From Candidatus Desulfovibrio intestinipullorum (lineage in GTDB: Bacteria > Desulfobacterota > Desulfovibrionia > Desulfovibrionales > Desulfovibrionaceae), in assembly GCA_019113165.1 (NCBI GenBank), contig DXHV01000060.1, forward strand, positions 18,527 to 82,526: DNA of 64,000 nt. The letters are read 5' to 3'. Made by a program: the position numbers and the translations under genes. Of this stretch, positions 26,570-35,376 are shown piece by piece. Within the stretch, counting starts at the first letter, position 1. Each line of letters opens with the position of its first letter. The notes under the pieces are model-generated. The model saw only the letters and a program-made list of their open reading frames with translations. It was not told where the DNA came from and did not search any database.

Positions 26570-26598
26570 TTGACAGACTAATGGATAACGCCTACTAT
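26570..26598 (+). promoter_or_regulatory. Promoter of the Fur-family regulator
   Basis: A perfect TTGACA (26570-26575), a 17-base spacer and TACTAT (26593-26598). Initiation near 26605 gives a leader of about 40 bases. I see no obvious Fur or PerR box across it. Confidence 0.6.
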
Positions 26599-26644
26599 TT
26601 GCAGCACTAAAATACACGTTTCTCTCATGAGCATGGAGTGACCC

Positions 26645-27100
26645 ATGTCCGATCTTCATCATCCCCAGACGCGCATGACACAGCAGCGTTCGGTGATCCT
26701 CGAAGAGTTACGCAAACTCAATACCCATCCGACTGCTGATGAACTGTATCAGATAGTGCGTCTCAGGCTGCCCAGGATAAGCCTTGGCACAGTGTACCGC
26801 AATCTTGTCTTCCTCACCGAGAGCGGCCAGATCATGCGCCTTGAAAGCGCAGGCAATACCAATCGCTTTGATGCCAACATGCAGCCGCACCAGCATGTGC
26901 GCTGTATCTGCTGCGGAGCCATTGCCGATATCTTTCCTCCGGTGCTTGCTCCCGAGACAGACAACATTCATGTACCGGGCTTTGCCCGCATTCTGCAAAG
27001 CCGCATCGAATACGACGGTCTGTGCGAGAAGTGTGCAGCCCAGGCGGACGAAACCGGCCACAAGGCCGTCCTCTATCACGGTTCGCTGAGCGACAACTGA
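26645..27100 (+). CDS. Fur-family transcriptional regulator (PerR-like)
   Basis: This is a metal-dependent DNA-binding repressor of the Fur superfamily. The 151-residue protein has the winged-helix region MTQQRSVILEELRKLNTHPT near residue 11 and the recognition helix segment ISLGTVYRNLVFL near 45, and the dimerisation domain with QPHQHVRCICCG near 80 and a C-terminal CEKC near 133. The paired CxxC motifs are the structural zinc site of PerR/Fur proteins. The absence of a His-rich tail and the general length favour a peroxide-type regulator, but Fur or Zur cannot be excluded. GGAGTGACCC precedes the ATG. A strong terminator follows 22 bases after the stop. Confidence 0.88.
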   Translation: MSDLHHPQTRMTQQRSVILEELRKLNTHPTADELYQIVRLRLPRISLGTVYRNLVFLTESGQIMRLESAGNTNRFDANMQPHQHVRCICCGAIADIFPPVLAPETDNIHVPGFARILQSRIEYDGLCEKCAAQADETGHKAVLYHGSLSDN

Positions 27101-27121
27101 TCAGCAGGACATCTCTCAAAG

Positions 27122-27164
27122 GCAAAAAGCCCCTGACTTCGGGAAACAAGTCAGGGGCTTTTTG
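27122..27164. terminator. Bidirectional intrinsic terminator
   Basis: GCAAAAAGCCCCTGACTT and its inverted copy AAGTCAGGGGCTTTTTGC enclose a short loop. The A-run on one side and T-run on the other make it effective in both directions, for the regulator gene (plus) and ybaK (minus), which converge here. Confidence 0.9.
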
Positions 27165-27204
27165 CGATCAGGGGCTCTGTCACTGTCACTCGAAAAAGTC
27201 AGGC

Positions 27205-27717
27205 TTAGTAGGGGGCCATGGTTTCCGGATTGCGGGCAATGGGGGCGTACTGAGCTTCTGCGGCACGCAGGAGATCATCGGGGGCAAGTTCCAGCTGCAC
27301 ACCGCGCTGCCCGGCACTCACAAAGATGGTCTCGTGCAGCATGGCGGTCTCGTCCACAAAGACCGGGTACTTCTTCTTGCCGGCCAGGGGCGAACAGCCG
27401 CCGCGCACATAGCCTGTGAGGGGAAAGACTTCCTTCAGATGGACCATGGCGACCTGCTTGTTGCCGCTGGCCCTGGCCAGGGCCTTCAGATCGAGTTCCG
27501 CGTCCGCAGGAATGCAGGCCATGAGAATGCTGTTCCTGTCGCTCCTTGTCACCAGCGTCTTGAACACCCTGGCCTTGTCTTCGCCAAGCTTTGCCGCCAT
27601 GCTCACTGCCGACAGATCGTCCAGATCCACCTCTGCCTCGTGCATGCTGTAGCTGATACCAAGCTCGTCCAGAAGTCGTGCCGCATTGGTCTTGGATGTT
27701 TTCTTGTCGTGGCTCAT
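27205..27717 (-). CDS. ybaK: Cys-tRNA(Pro)/Cys-tRNA(Cys) deacylase, YbaK/EbsC family
   Basis: YbaK clears cysteine wrongly attached to tRNA-Pro. The 170-residue protein starting at ATG 27717 has the family blocks TNAARLLDELGISYSMHEAE near residue 8, KLGEDKARVFKTLV near 42, the substrate lysine region and GYVRGGCSPLAGKKKYPVFV near 100. Length is normal for YbaK. Its ATG overlaps the TGA of the upstream pseudouridine synthase-CoaE gene in an ATGA, so the two are translationally coupled, and the ribosome site lies within that gene. It is last in its operon and is followed by a bidirectional terminator. Confidence 0.93.
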   Translation of the reverse strand: MSHDKKTSKTNAARLLDELGISYSMHEAEVDLDDLSAVSMAAKLGEDKARVFKTLVTRSDRNSILMACIPADAELDLKALARASGNKQVAMVHLKEVFPLTGYVRGGCSPLAGKKKYPVFVDETAMLHETIFVSAGQRGVQLELAPDDLLRAAEAQYAPIARNPETMAPY

Positions 27718-29447
27718 GCCTTGTGCCTCTCGTCCCTGTCCGTTCCCGCGTCCTGCCACAGCCCGTGAAAGAAGGTCGTGATCCTGGTTGCACGCTCCCT
27801 TCTTCTGCGCTCAAGCTCGGGCAGGATCTCTTCTTCAAGCCTGTGCTCGAGTTTTTCCCTGTTGCCTGTGTTGTCGAGCACAAGGTCACAGGCTGAGAGT
27901 TTCTTCTCCTCGTCCCACTGCCAGTGTTCTATGGTCGCGATTTTTTCGTTCGACCAGTTCCTGGTGGCCGCAAGCCTGGTCTTTCTGGTGGCAAGAGGGG
28001 CCCTGACCCCAAGTGTCAGGGGAGCGGGCACAAAGCGCCCCTTGTGCCAGCCGCACTCGAAATAGAGCGGAATTTCGGCAACGGCCAGTTCCCGCCGTTC
28101 CTGCTGGCAGCTGGCAAAGAAGTCGCGGATGTCGCCAAGGACCAGCCTGTGACACAATTCCTCCACTTCCCTGCGCACATCGGGAGAGCGGGCGAAGACC
28201 GCCATGAGTCCTGTGCGATCCACGCTGCCCGCCTCGTCCAGGATGTCGCTGCCAAATCGCTGGCAGAGCCACTGGGCGACCTCGCCTCCGGCCTGGTAGT
28301 AGCCCTTCACCAGCTCGTCCGCACTGATGGCGGGAATGCCCTGCCTGACCATCATCCTGAGGACAAGACTCTTGCCGCTGCCGGGATTGCCGGTGACAAC
28401 CAGAGTCTGGGTCGCGAAGGCCTGCCGGACAAGACAGTCCAGAAAGTCTTTTGGCGGAGGCAGGGTCAGGGAAAGCTCCCGGTCTCCTGCCGGATGGGGC
28501 ACTGTCAGGGAAAAGGCGTGCAGCATGACCCTCGGGGCAAGGCCTGCGATGAGGGACGGCGCGTAGGTGGCGTCCCCCAGAAGCGGGTGCCCCAGGTGCG
28601 CCATGTGCACGCGTATCTGGTGGGTGCGGCCCGTGTGGATGTGCACGCGCACAAGGGAGGCGCTCTCGTCCCCTGCCACCCACAGGCGCTCGAAGGTCGT
28701 TCTGGCCTCCCGTCCCCCCTGGGAGACGGGCACGCAGGCCATGCGCGTCTTGTGCACGGGATCCCTGCCAATGCTCATGGTGCAGGATCCGCTCTCCGGA
28801 GCCTTGCCCGCCACAATGGCCAGGTAGATCTTGCGCACTCTGCGCTCGGCAAAGGCCCTGGTGAGGAAGAGTCGTGCCTTTTCGTTCCTGGCGACAATCA
28901 GAAGGCCACTTGTTTCCTTGTCGAGACGGTGCACGATGCCTGGTCGCAGGCCGCCCATGGCGCCCAGTTCCGGGTAATGAAACAGGAGGCGCTGGATGAG
29001 CGTATTGGCCGGACAGGACGGGCAGGGATGCACGGTCAGACCCGCCTCCTTGGCGCAGACCAGGACGTCCGCGTCCTCGTGGAGCACAGTGACCGCTCCC
29101 TCTTCGGGCACAAGGCCGCTGTCCTCTCCGGCCAGCTCAAGCTCGACGCTGTCGCCCATTTTAAGCTTTTGCGCAGCCTGGGTGCAGGCTGTGCCGTTCA
29201 CAAGGCACAGGCCCCGGGCAATGAGCTTCTTTATGCCTTCCCGGGAAATGCCGGCACTGTCTGCCCTGTCCCTGGACTCGTCGCAGCACAGGTCTTCGTC
29301 CCCGGGGTCTTCCAGGGCGTTGCCCATGGCATTTTCCAGGGTGTTTCCAGACTCGGTGCCGGCTGTTTCCAGATTCTGGCACAAAAACTTGTCCAGCCGG
29401 ATTTTGCCGGTCTCCCGGGGAACCGTCAGGCGCAGAGTGCGGGCCAT
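27714..29447 (-). CDS. Fusion of RluA-type pseudouridine synthase and dephospho-CoA kinase
   Basis: One 577-residue chain joins an rRNA/tRNA modification enzyme to the last enzyme of coenzyme A synthesis. Residues 1-110 form an S4-like RNA-binding domain interrupted by an acidic insertion at about 30-65. Residues 115-335 are the synthase: the catalytic aspartate sits in HRLDKETSGLLIVARN (173-188), followed by HTGRTHQIRVHM near 272 and HPLLGDATY near 287. After a short linker a P-loop, GNPGSGKS (353-360), opens a CoaE domain that includes ISADELV near 373, VAEIPLYFECGW near 460 and a final basic helix. CoaE's usual VPLLFE reads IPLYFE. The ybaK start overlaps its stop. Confidence 0.9.
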   Translation of the reverse strand: MARTLRLTVPRETGKIRLDKFLCQNLETAGTESGNTLENAMGNALEDPGDEDLCCDESRDRADSAGISREGIKKLIARGLCLVNGTACTQAAQKLKMGDSVELELAGEDSGLVPEEGAVTVLHEDADVLVCAKEAGLTVHPCPSCPANTLIQRLLFHYPELGAMGGLRPGIVHRLDKETSGLLIVARNEKARLFLTRAFAERRVRKIYLAIVAGKAPESGSCTMSIGRDPVHKTRMACVPVSQGGREARTTFERLWVAGDESASLVRVHIHTGRTHQIRVHMAHLGHPLLGDATYAPSLIAGLAPRVMLHAFSLTVPHPAGDRELSLTLPPPKDFLDCLVRQAFATQTLVVTGNPGSGKSLVLRMMVRQGIPAISADELVKGYYQAGGEVAQWLCQRFGSDILDEAGSVDRTGLMAVFARSPDVRREVEELCHRLVLGDIRDFFASCQQERRELAVAEIPLYFECGWHKGRFVPAPLTLGVRAPLATRKTRLAATRNWSNEKIATIEHWQWDEEKKLSACDLVLDNTGNREKLEHRLEEEILPELERRRRERATRITTFFHGLWQDAGTDRDERHKA

Positions 29448-29457
29448 TTGCGTCCCC

Positions 29458-30786
29458 CTAGCGTGGCGTTCCGCCCAGCACCGTCAGGGTGTGGAAGCGG
29501 TCGCCAATGGTTGTGTTGTTGGTCAGATTGGGCAGTTCCTTGCCCGGGGTGAGGCTCGAGACAATGACCTTGCCCACAATGAGCCTGTTGTCCTCGCCAG
29601 CCGGTTCATCAACGCGGATGCCCCAGAGATCGTGCAGGATGACCGGGCGCCCCTTGTAAGTACCTACATAGAGCACCACATGGCCCTTCAGGGTGACCAA
29701 GGAGGCAAAGGGCACGCCCTGGCGTACAATGGTGCGCTCGCGTTCGCGCACGCTCATGTTCTTGAGAGAGATGCGCTCGCCGGCCCGTGCCTGGGCCTGG
29801 GAGTTTCTGGGCAGCCAGATACCGAAGGGCGCCATGAGATCGCGGGTCATGGCCGAGCAGTCACGCAAATCCAGCATGCCGCCCCAGCCGTACTTCTGGC
29901 CCACCATGGCATTGCCGAGGCGCGCCACATTGGCTTCCGTCATGGGCAGGGGCATGGCTTCCACGGCACCCGGGGCCACATTGGCACGCATGGCAACGGC
30001 CAGGCCGCTCTTGTCCTTCACAGGCACCATGACGGCATTGACGCCAGCCGCAGGCAGAATCACGCCTATGTCTGCCACGCGGCCCGTAGCGCCGAGCACG
30101 GTATGCTCCTGCACAATGGCTGCCAGGGGGCTTGCCTCCCAGCTCTCCATGAAGGTTTGGGTGACAGGAGCCACATCCTTTGCGTCCACCCAGCCGCAGG
30201 CAATGGAGGTTTCCACATAGTACCAGCGCTTGTCCGCGCTTCTGTGGCACAGGAGCACGGGCAGGCCCACAGGCAGGCGCGAGTACTGGAAGTAGTCAAA
30301 GGGATTTTCCTCGGGATCCGGGGTCGGCTCAGTGAAGCGGGGCAGGTGGGTGGGCATCTCCCGCAGGTCTGTGGAGGTCACCACAATGCCGGGACGGTTG
30401 ATATTGGGATAGGTCTGCATGCGCGCATTGCTGCGCATGGCCTTCCATTCCCTGTCCTGCCAGCGGACCGATCCGTTCTTCCAGCCCCTGGCCTTGCGGT
30501 TGAGCATGAGGGAGGCATCCCTTCTGCTGATGGAGGGCTTTTTCATGTGCCAGGCGCCAAAGAGAGTGTTGCGGAACTTTTCCAGGGCTGCGCTCTGCTC
30601 GGCAGGGCTCAGTATGGGGCTTGCGGCATCCTTCTTGACATAGGCTGTCAGATCCTGGGGGAAGAGGCGCAGGTCGGCGATGTCGCACCTGCCGGTATAG
30701 ACAGGGGGCTGGGCCGGCCTGCCGGCACAGCCTGCCAGGACAAGGCACAGGACAAGGCAGGCAAGACGAGTGTAAGGCTGAGCCAT
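29458..30786 (-). CDS. NlpC/P60-type lipoprotein with SH3 domains, putative murein endopeptidase
   Basis: This is a probable outer-membrane or periplasmic lipoprotein that cuts peptide cross-bridges of peptidoglycan. ATG 30786 follows AAGGAG and gives a lipoprotein signal, ending in the lipobox LAGC near residue 20. About 442 residues follow the arrangement of a conserved N-terminal domain, two SH3-like segments (ILPAAGVNAVMV near 240) and an NlpC/P60 domain, with YGWGGMLDLRDCSAMTRDLM near 300 supplying the catalytic cysteine and LKGHVVLYVG near 375 the histidine. It lies 10 bases upstream of the pseudouridine synthase-CoaE gene and 41 bases downstream of the DUF2156 gene. Confidence 0.85.
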   Translation of the reverse strand: MAQPYTRLACLVLCLVLAGCAGRPAQPPVYTGRCDIADLRLFPQDLTAYVKKDAASPILSPAEQSAALEKFRNTLFGAWHMKKPSISRRDASLMLNRKARGWKNGSVRWQDREWKAMRSNARMQTYPNINRPGIVVTSTDLREMPTHLPRFTEPTPDPEENPFDYFQYSRLPVGLPVLLCHRSADKRWYYVETSIACGWVDAKDVAPVTQTFMESWEASPLAAIVQEHTVLGATGRVADIGVILPAAGVNAVMVPVKDKSGLAVAMRANVAPGAVEAMPLPMTEANVARLGNAMVGQKYGWGGMLDLRDCSAMTRDLMAPFGIWLPRNSQAQARAGERISLKNMSVRERERTIVRQGVPFASLVTLKGHVVLYVGTYKGRPVILHDLWGIRVDEPAGEDNRLIVGKVIVSSLTPGKELPNLTNNTTIGDRFHTLTVLGGTPR

Positions 30787-30827
30787 GAAAACTCCTTGGA
30801 CAGGACAGGGCCGGAAATGGCAGGAAA

Positions 30828-31706
30828 TCAGCCCAGTGTGACTGTGAACTTGTGCAGGAAGCCGGCCGGATGATAGCTCTCCTTGGCCAGACGCAATCCT
30901 TCCTCGTCGAGATCCTGGGCCCTGTTGATCCACTGCACATCCGTGCAGGCATTCTTGCAGAAAACGTTGTTGATGGTTTGATAGACACCGCGGATGTCGT
31001 TGAGACCCTTTTCATAGTGCACGCCCATGGTCTGTTCGTCCAGGCGTTCGCCAATGGAAAAGGCCACAATGTCCTTCCCTATGTAGAGGGAGCCTCCGCA
31101 GAGATTGTGGAACGTGTTGTAGTGGGAGAGGACGCGGTTGATGGCGTCGTTTTCGGCCGTCAGGGACGGCGAGTGGTCACAATCATGCCACTGGCACCAT
31201 GTGTCCTGCAAGGCCAGACAGTCCTCTGCCATCCTGTCGTCCAGGGGATGGTAGTCCGGTTCGCCGTAGGTGCGGATGAAGCCGGAGACGTGATTCTTCT
31301 TCTTGTGGAAGCGGTTGCCGGGCAGGCGGACAAGGTCACTCTGGGCATAGAGGTATTCCCACTGTCCGCGGGCCGGTGCGGACGAGATGCGGCCGGGCAG
31401 CTGCTCCTGCCAGAGCGCTTCCAGCGCTTCGGGAACGCGGATGAAGGAGATGGGGCCATCGGCAAGGCAGGCCGCCCAGTCCACGGCATGCCAGTCGCCC
31501 ACCGGGGCCCAGTAGGCCGTAAAGCAGGGCCAGGTCTGGCGTATCCAGCACAGATGCTCGGTAAAGCACCATTCCAGACCATAGTGCTGCTGCCATCCCC
31601 AGAGATTGACCAGACTGTAATCTATGGAACGCTGCGGCGTTTTCTGCCAGTAGGAGTAAAAGCGTTCGGCCTCTTCAAGCGTGACGGGAGAAAAGTGCAG
31701 ATCCAT
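30828..31706 (-). CDS. DUF2156 protein (GNAT-like, related to the lysylphosphatidylglycerol synthase C-terminal domain)
   Basis: Cytosolic proteins with this domain resemble the aminoacyl transferase domain of MprF but lack its membrane part; their reaction is mostly unknown. From ATG 31706 the 292-residue protein begins MDLHFSPVTLEEAERFYSYW, and has the SDLVRLPGNRFHKKKNHVSG block near 130, typical of DUF2156, and GVHYEKGLNDIRGVYQTIN near 235, the second acyltransferase half. No membrane segments are seen. The frame extends upstream to 31877, but the methionine at 31706 fits the family start. The ribosome site is weak. It lies in the minus-strand run between the MATE exporter and the NlpC/P60 gene. 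Confidence 0.8.
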   Translation of the reverse strand: MDLHFSPVTLEEAERFYSYWQKTPQRSIDYSLVNLWGWQQHYGLEWCFTEHLCWIRQTWPCFTAYWAPVGDWHAVDWAACLADGPISFIRVPEALEALWQEQLPGRISSAPARGQWEYLYAQSDLVRLPGNRFHKKKNHVSGFIRTYGEPDYHPLDDRMAEDCLALQDTWCQWHDCDHSPSLTAENDAINRVLSHYNTFHNLCGGSLYIGKDIVAFSIGERLDEQTMGVHYEKGLNDIRGVYQTINNVFCKNACTDVQWINRAQDLDEEGLRLAKESYHPAGFLHKFTVTLG

Positions 31707-31892
31707 GCTAGCAAGTCCCGGGCCCGGCTGGGCCCGATGCCTCCTTGAAAGAGAAAAATAGAGGGAGCCGCAGGCCCCGGGCACAAGGTCAGGCAGGCGG
31801 CTGTCAGAATGGCAAGATAAGTCCTTGTCCGTCGTTGTCAGCAGTCCGGTCGGGCAGGGACGGGACAGGGCGGGCAAAGTCAGCCGCTTTGT

Positions 31893-33326
31893 TCAGCTTT
31901 TTTTTGCAATGGCTTTCGAATCGTTCGTAGCCCTTGTCCCTGCCGCCTCCGCCGTCCTCTTGTGATGAATGTGGGAGCGCATGGCACAGGCGGTCCAGCG
32001 TCCGCGGAAGAAGACACAGAGCATGCACAGCGTCTGCACAACCTGGGAGATGAGCATGGCCAGGAAGACGCCTCCTGCCGTGCCCCACAGGACGTGTCCG
32101 AGCAGATAGCCCAGGGGGATGCGCAGGCCCCAGAAGCTGCTGCCAAAGACCATGAGATTGTAGTGAGTGGCCCCTGCGCCGACCATGACGCCGCCAAGAA
32201 CAGTGGAGGCAATGGAGAAGGGCGTGGAGATCAGGTTGTAGAAGAGGTAGTCCACAATGTAGTGCCTGGTCGTGGGATCCATGGAGAGCAGGGCGGCCAG
32301 TTCGGCCCGGAAGGGCCAGATGAAGACGGCGGCAATGCTCATGAGTACCACAGCCGTGCGCAGCAGGGAGAAGGATACGCTGCGTGCCTCGGTATCCCGT
32401 CCGGCGCCAAGACAGTTGCCCACCAGGACGGAGGCCGACATGTTGAAGGCCATGGCCGGCATGAAGAGAAAGGCCTCTATGCGCAGGCCGGCGGTGAGGC
32501 CAGCCAGGGCAGCCACGCTGTCCGTGGGCACGGAGGCGACCAGAATGAAGAGGACCAGGTAGCCGGACTGCCAGACCAGGGAGGAGAAGCCGGCCGGAAT
32601 GGCCACGCGGATGAGGTAGGGCAGGCCTACCTTAAGCCAGGCAAGGCCTGGCAGGTATCTGTGGCTCAGGTAGCCGTCCCTGATGAGAATGGAGCAGTTG
32701 AGCAGGGCGCCGAAGCAGGAGGCAGCTACGCTGGCCCAGGCTATGCCGAGATAGCCCCACTGGGGCAGGCCGAAGAGGCCGAAGCTCGTTCCGAAGCAGA
32801 ACAGGGCATGCAGGACGGTGACCAGGGAGGCAACGATGAGGGGCGGAATGACCCTGCGCGTGGCCCTGAAGATGACCCCGGAGGAGGCATAGACGTACTG
32901 GAAGGGCAGGCCGATCATGAAGATCTGCCAGATGTCCCGGGCCACGGGCTGGATTTCGGCAGGGATCTGCAAAAGCTGCAAAATGTCTGCGGCCAGCAGG
33001 TAGCCTGCGGCGCCCATGAGGATGCCGAGCAGCAGGGTGAGGATCAGGGTGGTTGAGATGTAGAGATTGGCCCTGCGCACCCGCAGGGCTCCCAGGGACT
33101 GACTCACTGCGGCTGTGGCGCCCGAGGACACGGCCAGACAGATCACCGAGAGAAAGAGCGAGCACTGATTGGCCATGCCCAGGGCTGCCTGGACATCGGC
33201 CCCCAGGCGTCCTGCCGTCCAGACCGGCGTGAGCGTCATGAAGAACATGACGTACATCATGAGGAGCTGCGGCCAGGTCAGGCGCCATATGGCCCTGGGA
33301 GAAGTGGAAAGATCCGGTGTCTGCAT
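31893..33326 (-). CDS. MATE-family multidrug/sodium efflux transporter
   Basis: MATE transporters export cationic drugs or metabolites in exchange for sodium or protons. The 477-residue protein from ATG 33326 has about twelve membrane segments in two homologous halves: the first half starts IWRLTWPQLLMMYVMFFMT, and AAVSQSLGALRVRRANLYIS near 100 matches the second-half ASVLVGNCLGAGRDTEARSV near 320, the paired signature of the family. The tail after residue 450 is basic and polar. The frame extends upstream to 33632 without similarity. Substrate unknown. It is first in the minus-strand run leading to ybaK. Confidence 0.9.
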   Translation of the reverse strand: MQTPDLSTSPRAIWRLTWPQLLMMYVMFFMTLTPVWTAGRLGADVQAALGMANQCSLFLSVICLAVSSGATAAVSQSLGALRVRRANLYISTTLILTLLLGILMGAAGYLLAADILQLLQIPAEIQPVARDIWQIFMIGLPFQYVYASSGVIFRATRRVIPPLIVASLVTVLHALFCFGTSFGLFGLPQWGYLGIAWASVAASCFGALLNCSILIRDGYLSHRYLPGLAWLKVGLPYLIRVAIPAGFSSLVWQSGYLVLFILVASVPTDSVAALAGLTAGLRIEAFLFMPAMAFNMSASVLVGNCLGAGRDTEARSVSFSLLRTAVVLMSIAAVFIWPFRAELAALLSMDPTTRHYIVDYLFYNLISTPFSIASTVLGGVMVGAGATHYNLMVFGSSFWGLRIPLGYLLGHVLWGTAGGVFLAMLISQVVQTLCMLCVFFRGRWTACAMRSHIHHKRTAEAAGTRATNDSKAIAKKS

Positions 33327-33688
33327 GGTTTGGTCTGAATCTGCCTTGCGGCAGGGAAGGAAGCGCGGAAAAGATCGCTGGGGGACGAGTGACGGGACAG
33401 GTAACGCTTTCACGCGCAGGAGACGGGTCTCTGTCTCCTGCCCCTGGTGTCCTGCATCGTTGTCAGGAGCGGCAAGCAAAAAAATCCTCTTTTTGCGAGA
33501 GCGACAAAAAGAGGACAGCCTCCTGTGCCTGTCACGATCTGGGGACAGACACAGGGAATGAAGGAAAAGACGGAAACGCCTAGTATTTTGTTTTTGAAGT
33601 TCGTTAACAAGTCTGGATTGGGAAAAATCCATTTTCTACCATATTGTAGGAATTTCTTTGCCTATTAACGAACTTAGAGAACGCTATA
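33327..33688. other. Intergenic region between lysA and the MATE gene
   Basis: Besides the MATE promoter, which I cannot pinpoint, it contains the lysA terminator at 33478-33514 and a CTAG-bounded AT-rich palindrome from 33580 up to the lysA stop. No gene is supported. Confidence 0.55.
33478..33514 (-). terminator. Intrinsic terminator of lysA
   Basis: CCTCTTTTTG (33486-33495) and CAAAAAGAGG (33505-33514) form a perfect 10-bp stem; on the minus strand it is followed by seven T residues (33478-33484). It lies about 175 bases past the lysA stop, beyond the AT-rich palindrome. Confidence 0.82.
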
Positions 33689-33692
33689 CTAG
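33580..33692. repeat. AT-rich imperfect palindrome bounded by CTAG, at the lysA stop
   Basis: CTAGTAT (33580-33586) and ATACTAG (33686-33692) are the ends of a 113-base block. Inside, AAGTTCGTTAA (33597-33607) has a perfect inverted copy at 33665-33675, and two smaller hairpins (TGGATT/AATCCA and CTAC/GTAG) fill the centre. The minus-strand stop codon TAG of lysA is part of the right CTAG. The block resembles the ribBA palindrome in size, AT content, CTAG ends and position at a stop codon, but the internal sequences differ. Confidence 0.6.
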
Positions 33693-34954
33693 ATGGTGGT
33701 TGCCGTGAGGTCGTCCAGCGTCTGGCGGCGGCGGATGAGGCGTGCCTCGCCCGCTTCCGTGATCAGAACTTCCGCAGGCAGGGGCCTTGTATTGTAGTTA
33801 GAGGCCATGGAGAAGCCGTAGGCGCCGGCATCCAGCACACCCACGAAATCGTTCTCATGGATTTCGGGCCAGAGGCGATCCTTGGCCATGATGTCGCCGC
33901 TCTCGCAGATATTGCCCACCAGGGTCTGTTCCATGACCGGGCGCTCGCCCTCTGCGTCGCCGTAGATTTCCACATCGTGGAAGGATCCGTACATGGCCGG
34001 GCGCACCAGCACGTTGAAGCCCAGATCCGTGCCCACGTAGCGGCGCGGTCCGTTGTTCTTCACGGCTTCCACGCTGCCCAGGAGCAGGCCGCATTCGGCC
34101 ACCACATAGCGGCCGGGTTCCACCAGGAAGCGGCCCTCGTAGCCGTGCTGTGCCTTCCAGGCAATGAAGAGCTTGTCCAGTTGTGCGCCGAGGTCGGCCA
34201 GATCCAGACGGGGCTCGTTCTCGTACTTGTGGTAGGGGATACCGAAGCCGCCGCCAAAGTCAATGACCTCGATCTGACTGCGCAGGGAGGCCGGGAAACC
34301 GGCAATGAGGTGCAGAAGGACGTCGGCGGCCGCCACATAGCCGTCAGGCTGCATGAAGAGGGAGCCTATGTGCTGGTTCACGCCGGCCAGGGTGAGATGG
34401 TGCTTTTCCAGAATACGGAAGGCCTCCTCCTGATCCTCTGGGCAGACGCCGAACTTGGTTTCCTTGCCGGCTGTGACGACCTTCTTGTGGTGGCCTGCGC
34501 CAATGCCGGGATTGAAGCGGATCATGACCCTGCCGCCGGGATTGAAGCTGCCGTACATGTCGAGCTGGGAGAGGGAGTCCACGCTCACCAGCACCTTGTG
34601 GGCAATGGCATTCTTCATTTCCGCAGGAGAAATGTTGTTGGAAATGTAGAAGACGTGATCGGTGTCGTAGCCTGCCAGCAGATCCATGTGCAGTTCGCCG
34701 GGGCTCATGGCATCAACAGTCAGCCCTTCCTCGCGCACAATCTGCAGGATGGTCTTGTTGGTATTGGCCTTGGCAGAATAGTTGACGACAAAGCCGGGCA
34801 CTTTGCACATGCTGACGAGTTCCCGGCAGCGCTGGCGCAGGATGACTTCATTGTAGACATAGAGCGGAGTGCCGAATTCTTCGGCCAGGGAAGCAGGTGT
34901 GCGGGCGCCAAAGAAGGAGGTGCCGTCTGTATATGCGGAGCGGATGTTGGCCAT
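33689..34954 (-). CDS. lysA: Diaminopimelate decarboxylase
   Basis: LysA is the PLP enzyme that converts meso-diaminopimelate to lysine. The 421-residue protein shows the alanine-racemase-fold barrel with FVVNYSAKANTNKTIL near residue 55, whose lysine binds PLP, then FGGGFGIPYHKY near 235, VEPGRYVVAECGLLLG near 290 and the active-site CESGDIMAKD near 358. AAGGATATTTCCC precedes the ATG. It is a single gene on the minus strand with its own terminator. The stop codon coincides with the end of an AT-rich palindrome. I see no anomaly in the active-site residues. Confidence 0.95.
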   Translation of the reverse strand: MANIRSAYTDGTSFFGARTPASLAEEFGTPLYVYNEVILRQRCRELVSMCKVPGFVVNYSAKANTNKTILQIVREEGLTVDAMSPGELHMDLLAGYDTDHVFYISNNISPAEMKNAIAHKVLVSVDSLSQLDMYGSFNPGGRVMIRFNPGIGAGHHKKVVTAGKETKFGVCPEDQEEAFRILEKHHLTLAGVNQHIGSLFMQPDGYVAAADVLLHLIAGFPASLRSQIEVIDFGGGFGIPYHKYENEPRLDLADLGAQLDKLFIAWKAQHGYEGRFLVEPGRYVVAECGLLLGSVEAVKNNGPRRYVGTDLGFNVLVRPAMYGSFHDVEIYGDAEGERPVMEQTLVGNICESGDIMAKDRLWPEIHENDFVGVLDAGAYGFSMASNYNTRPLPAEVLITEAGEARLIRRRQTLDDLTATTI

Positions 34955-35376
34955 GGGAAATATCCTTGAGAGAGTAGAAAAAATCAGGAAAAACGCAAAC
35001 TAAGCGTTGAAGAGGCGGGCACGATAGCGCCCGCGAACAAAATTTGTCAATACATGCTTTCAGCTTTGCACGTGACGGAATGGTGACACGGCAGCCTCAG
35101 GGGGTTCCCGGATGCCCGGGCTGCTTTCTTCCAGGCCGCAGGGCCTGGTCGGGCCCAAAGGGGGAGTGCTTTCCCTGTCCGTCAGGGACAGGGCAGGGGA
35201 GCCTTGCAAAAAAAATCATGTACTATCAAGCGCTAAGCTTTTTTGCGCGGTTGCTGCTGCTCTTGTCGAAACAGGCTTTTTAGGATAGGTACAATTCTTT
35301 GCTATCAATTTGATGCCAGGGCTGAAGCGCCCCGCACGCAGGGGCCGCCCCGATTTTCGCATGATGGAGGACAGGC
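34955..35376. other. Divergent intergenic region between lysA and slyD
   Basis: No gene is supported. A hairpin with a CCTGTCC/GGACAGG stem lies at about 35172-35194. The last 150 bases before slyD contain T-rich stretches that probably carry its promoter, but I see no convincing -35/-10 pair. Confidence 0.45.

Noticed and set aside
6614..33692. The two CTAG palindromes as copies of the same repeat family
   Set aside because: They share the CTAGT ends, size class, AT-richness and stop-codon position, but their internal sequences do not align convincingly, so I list them separately.
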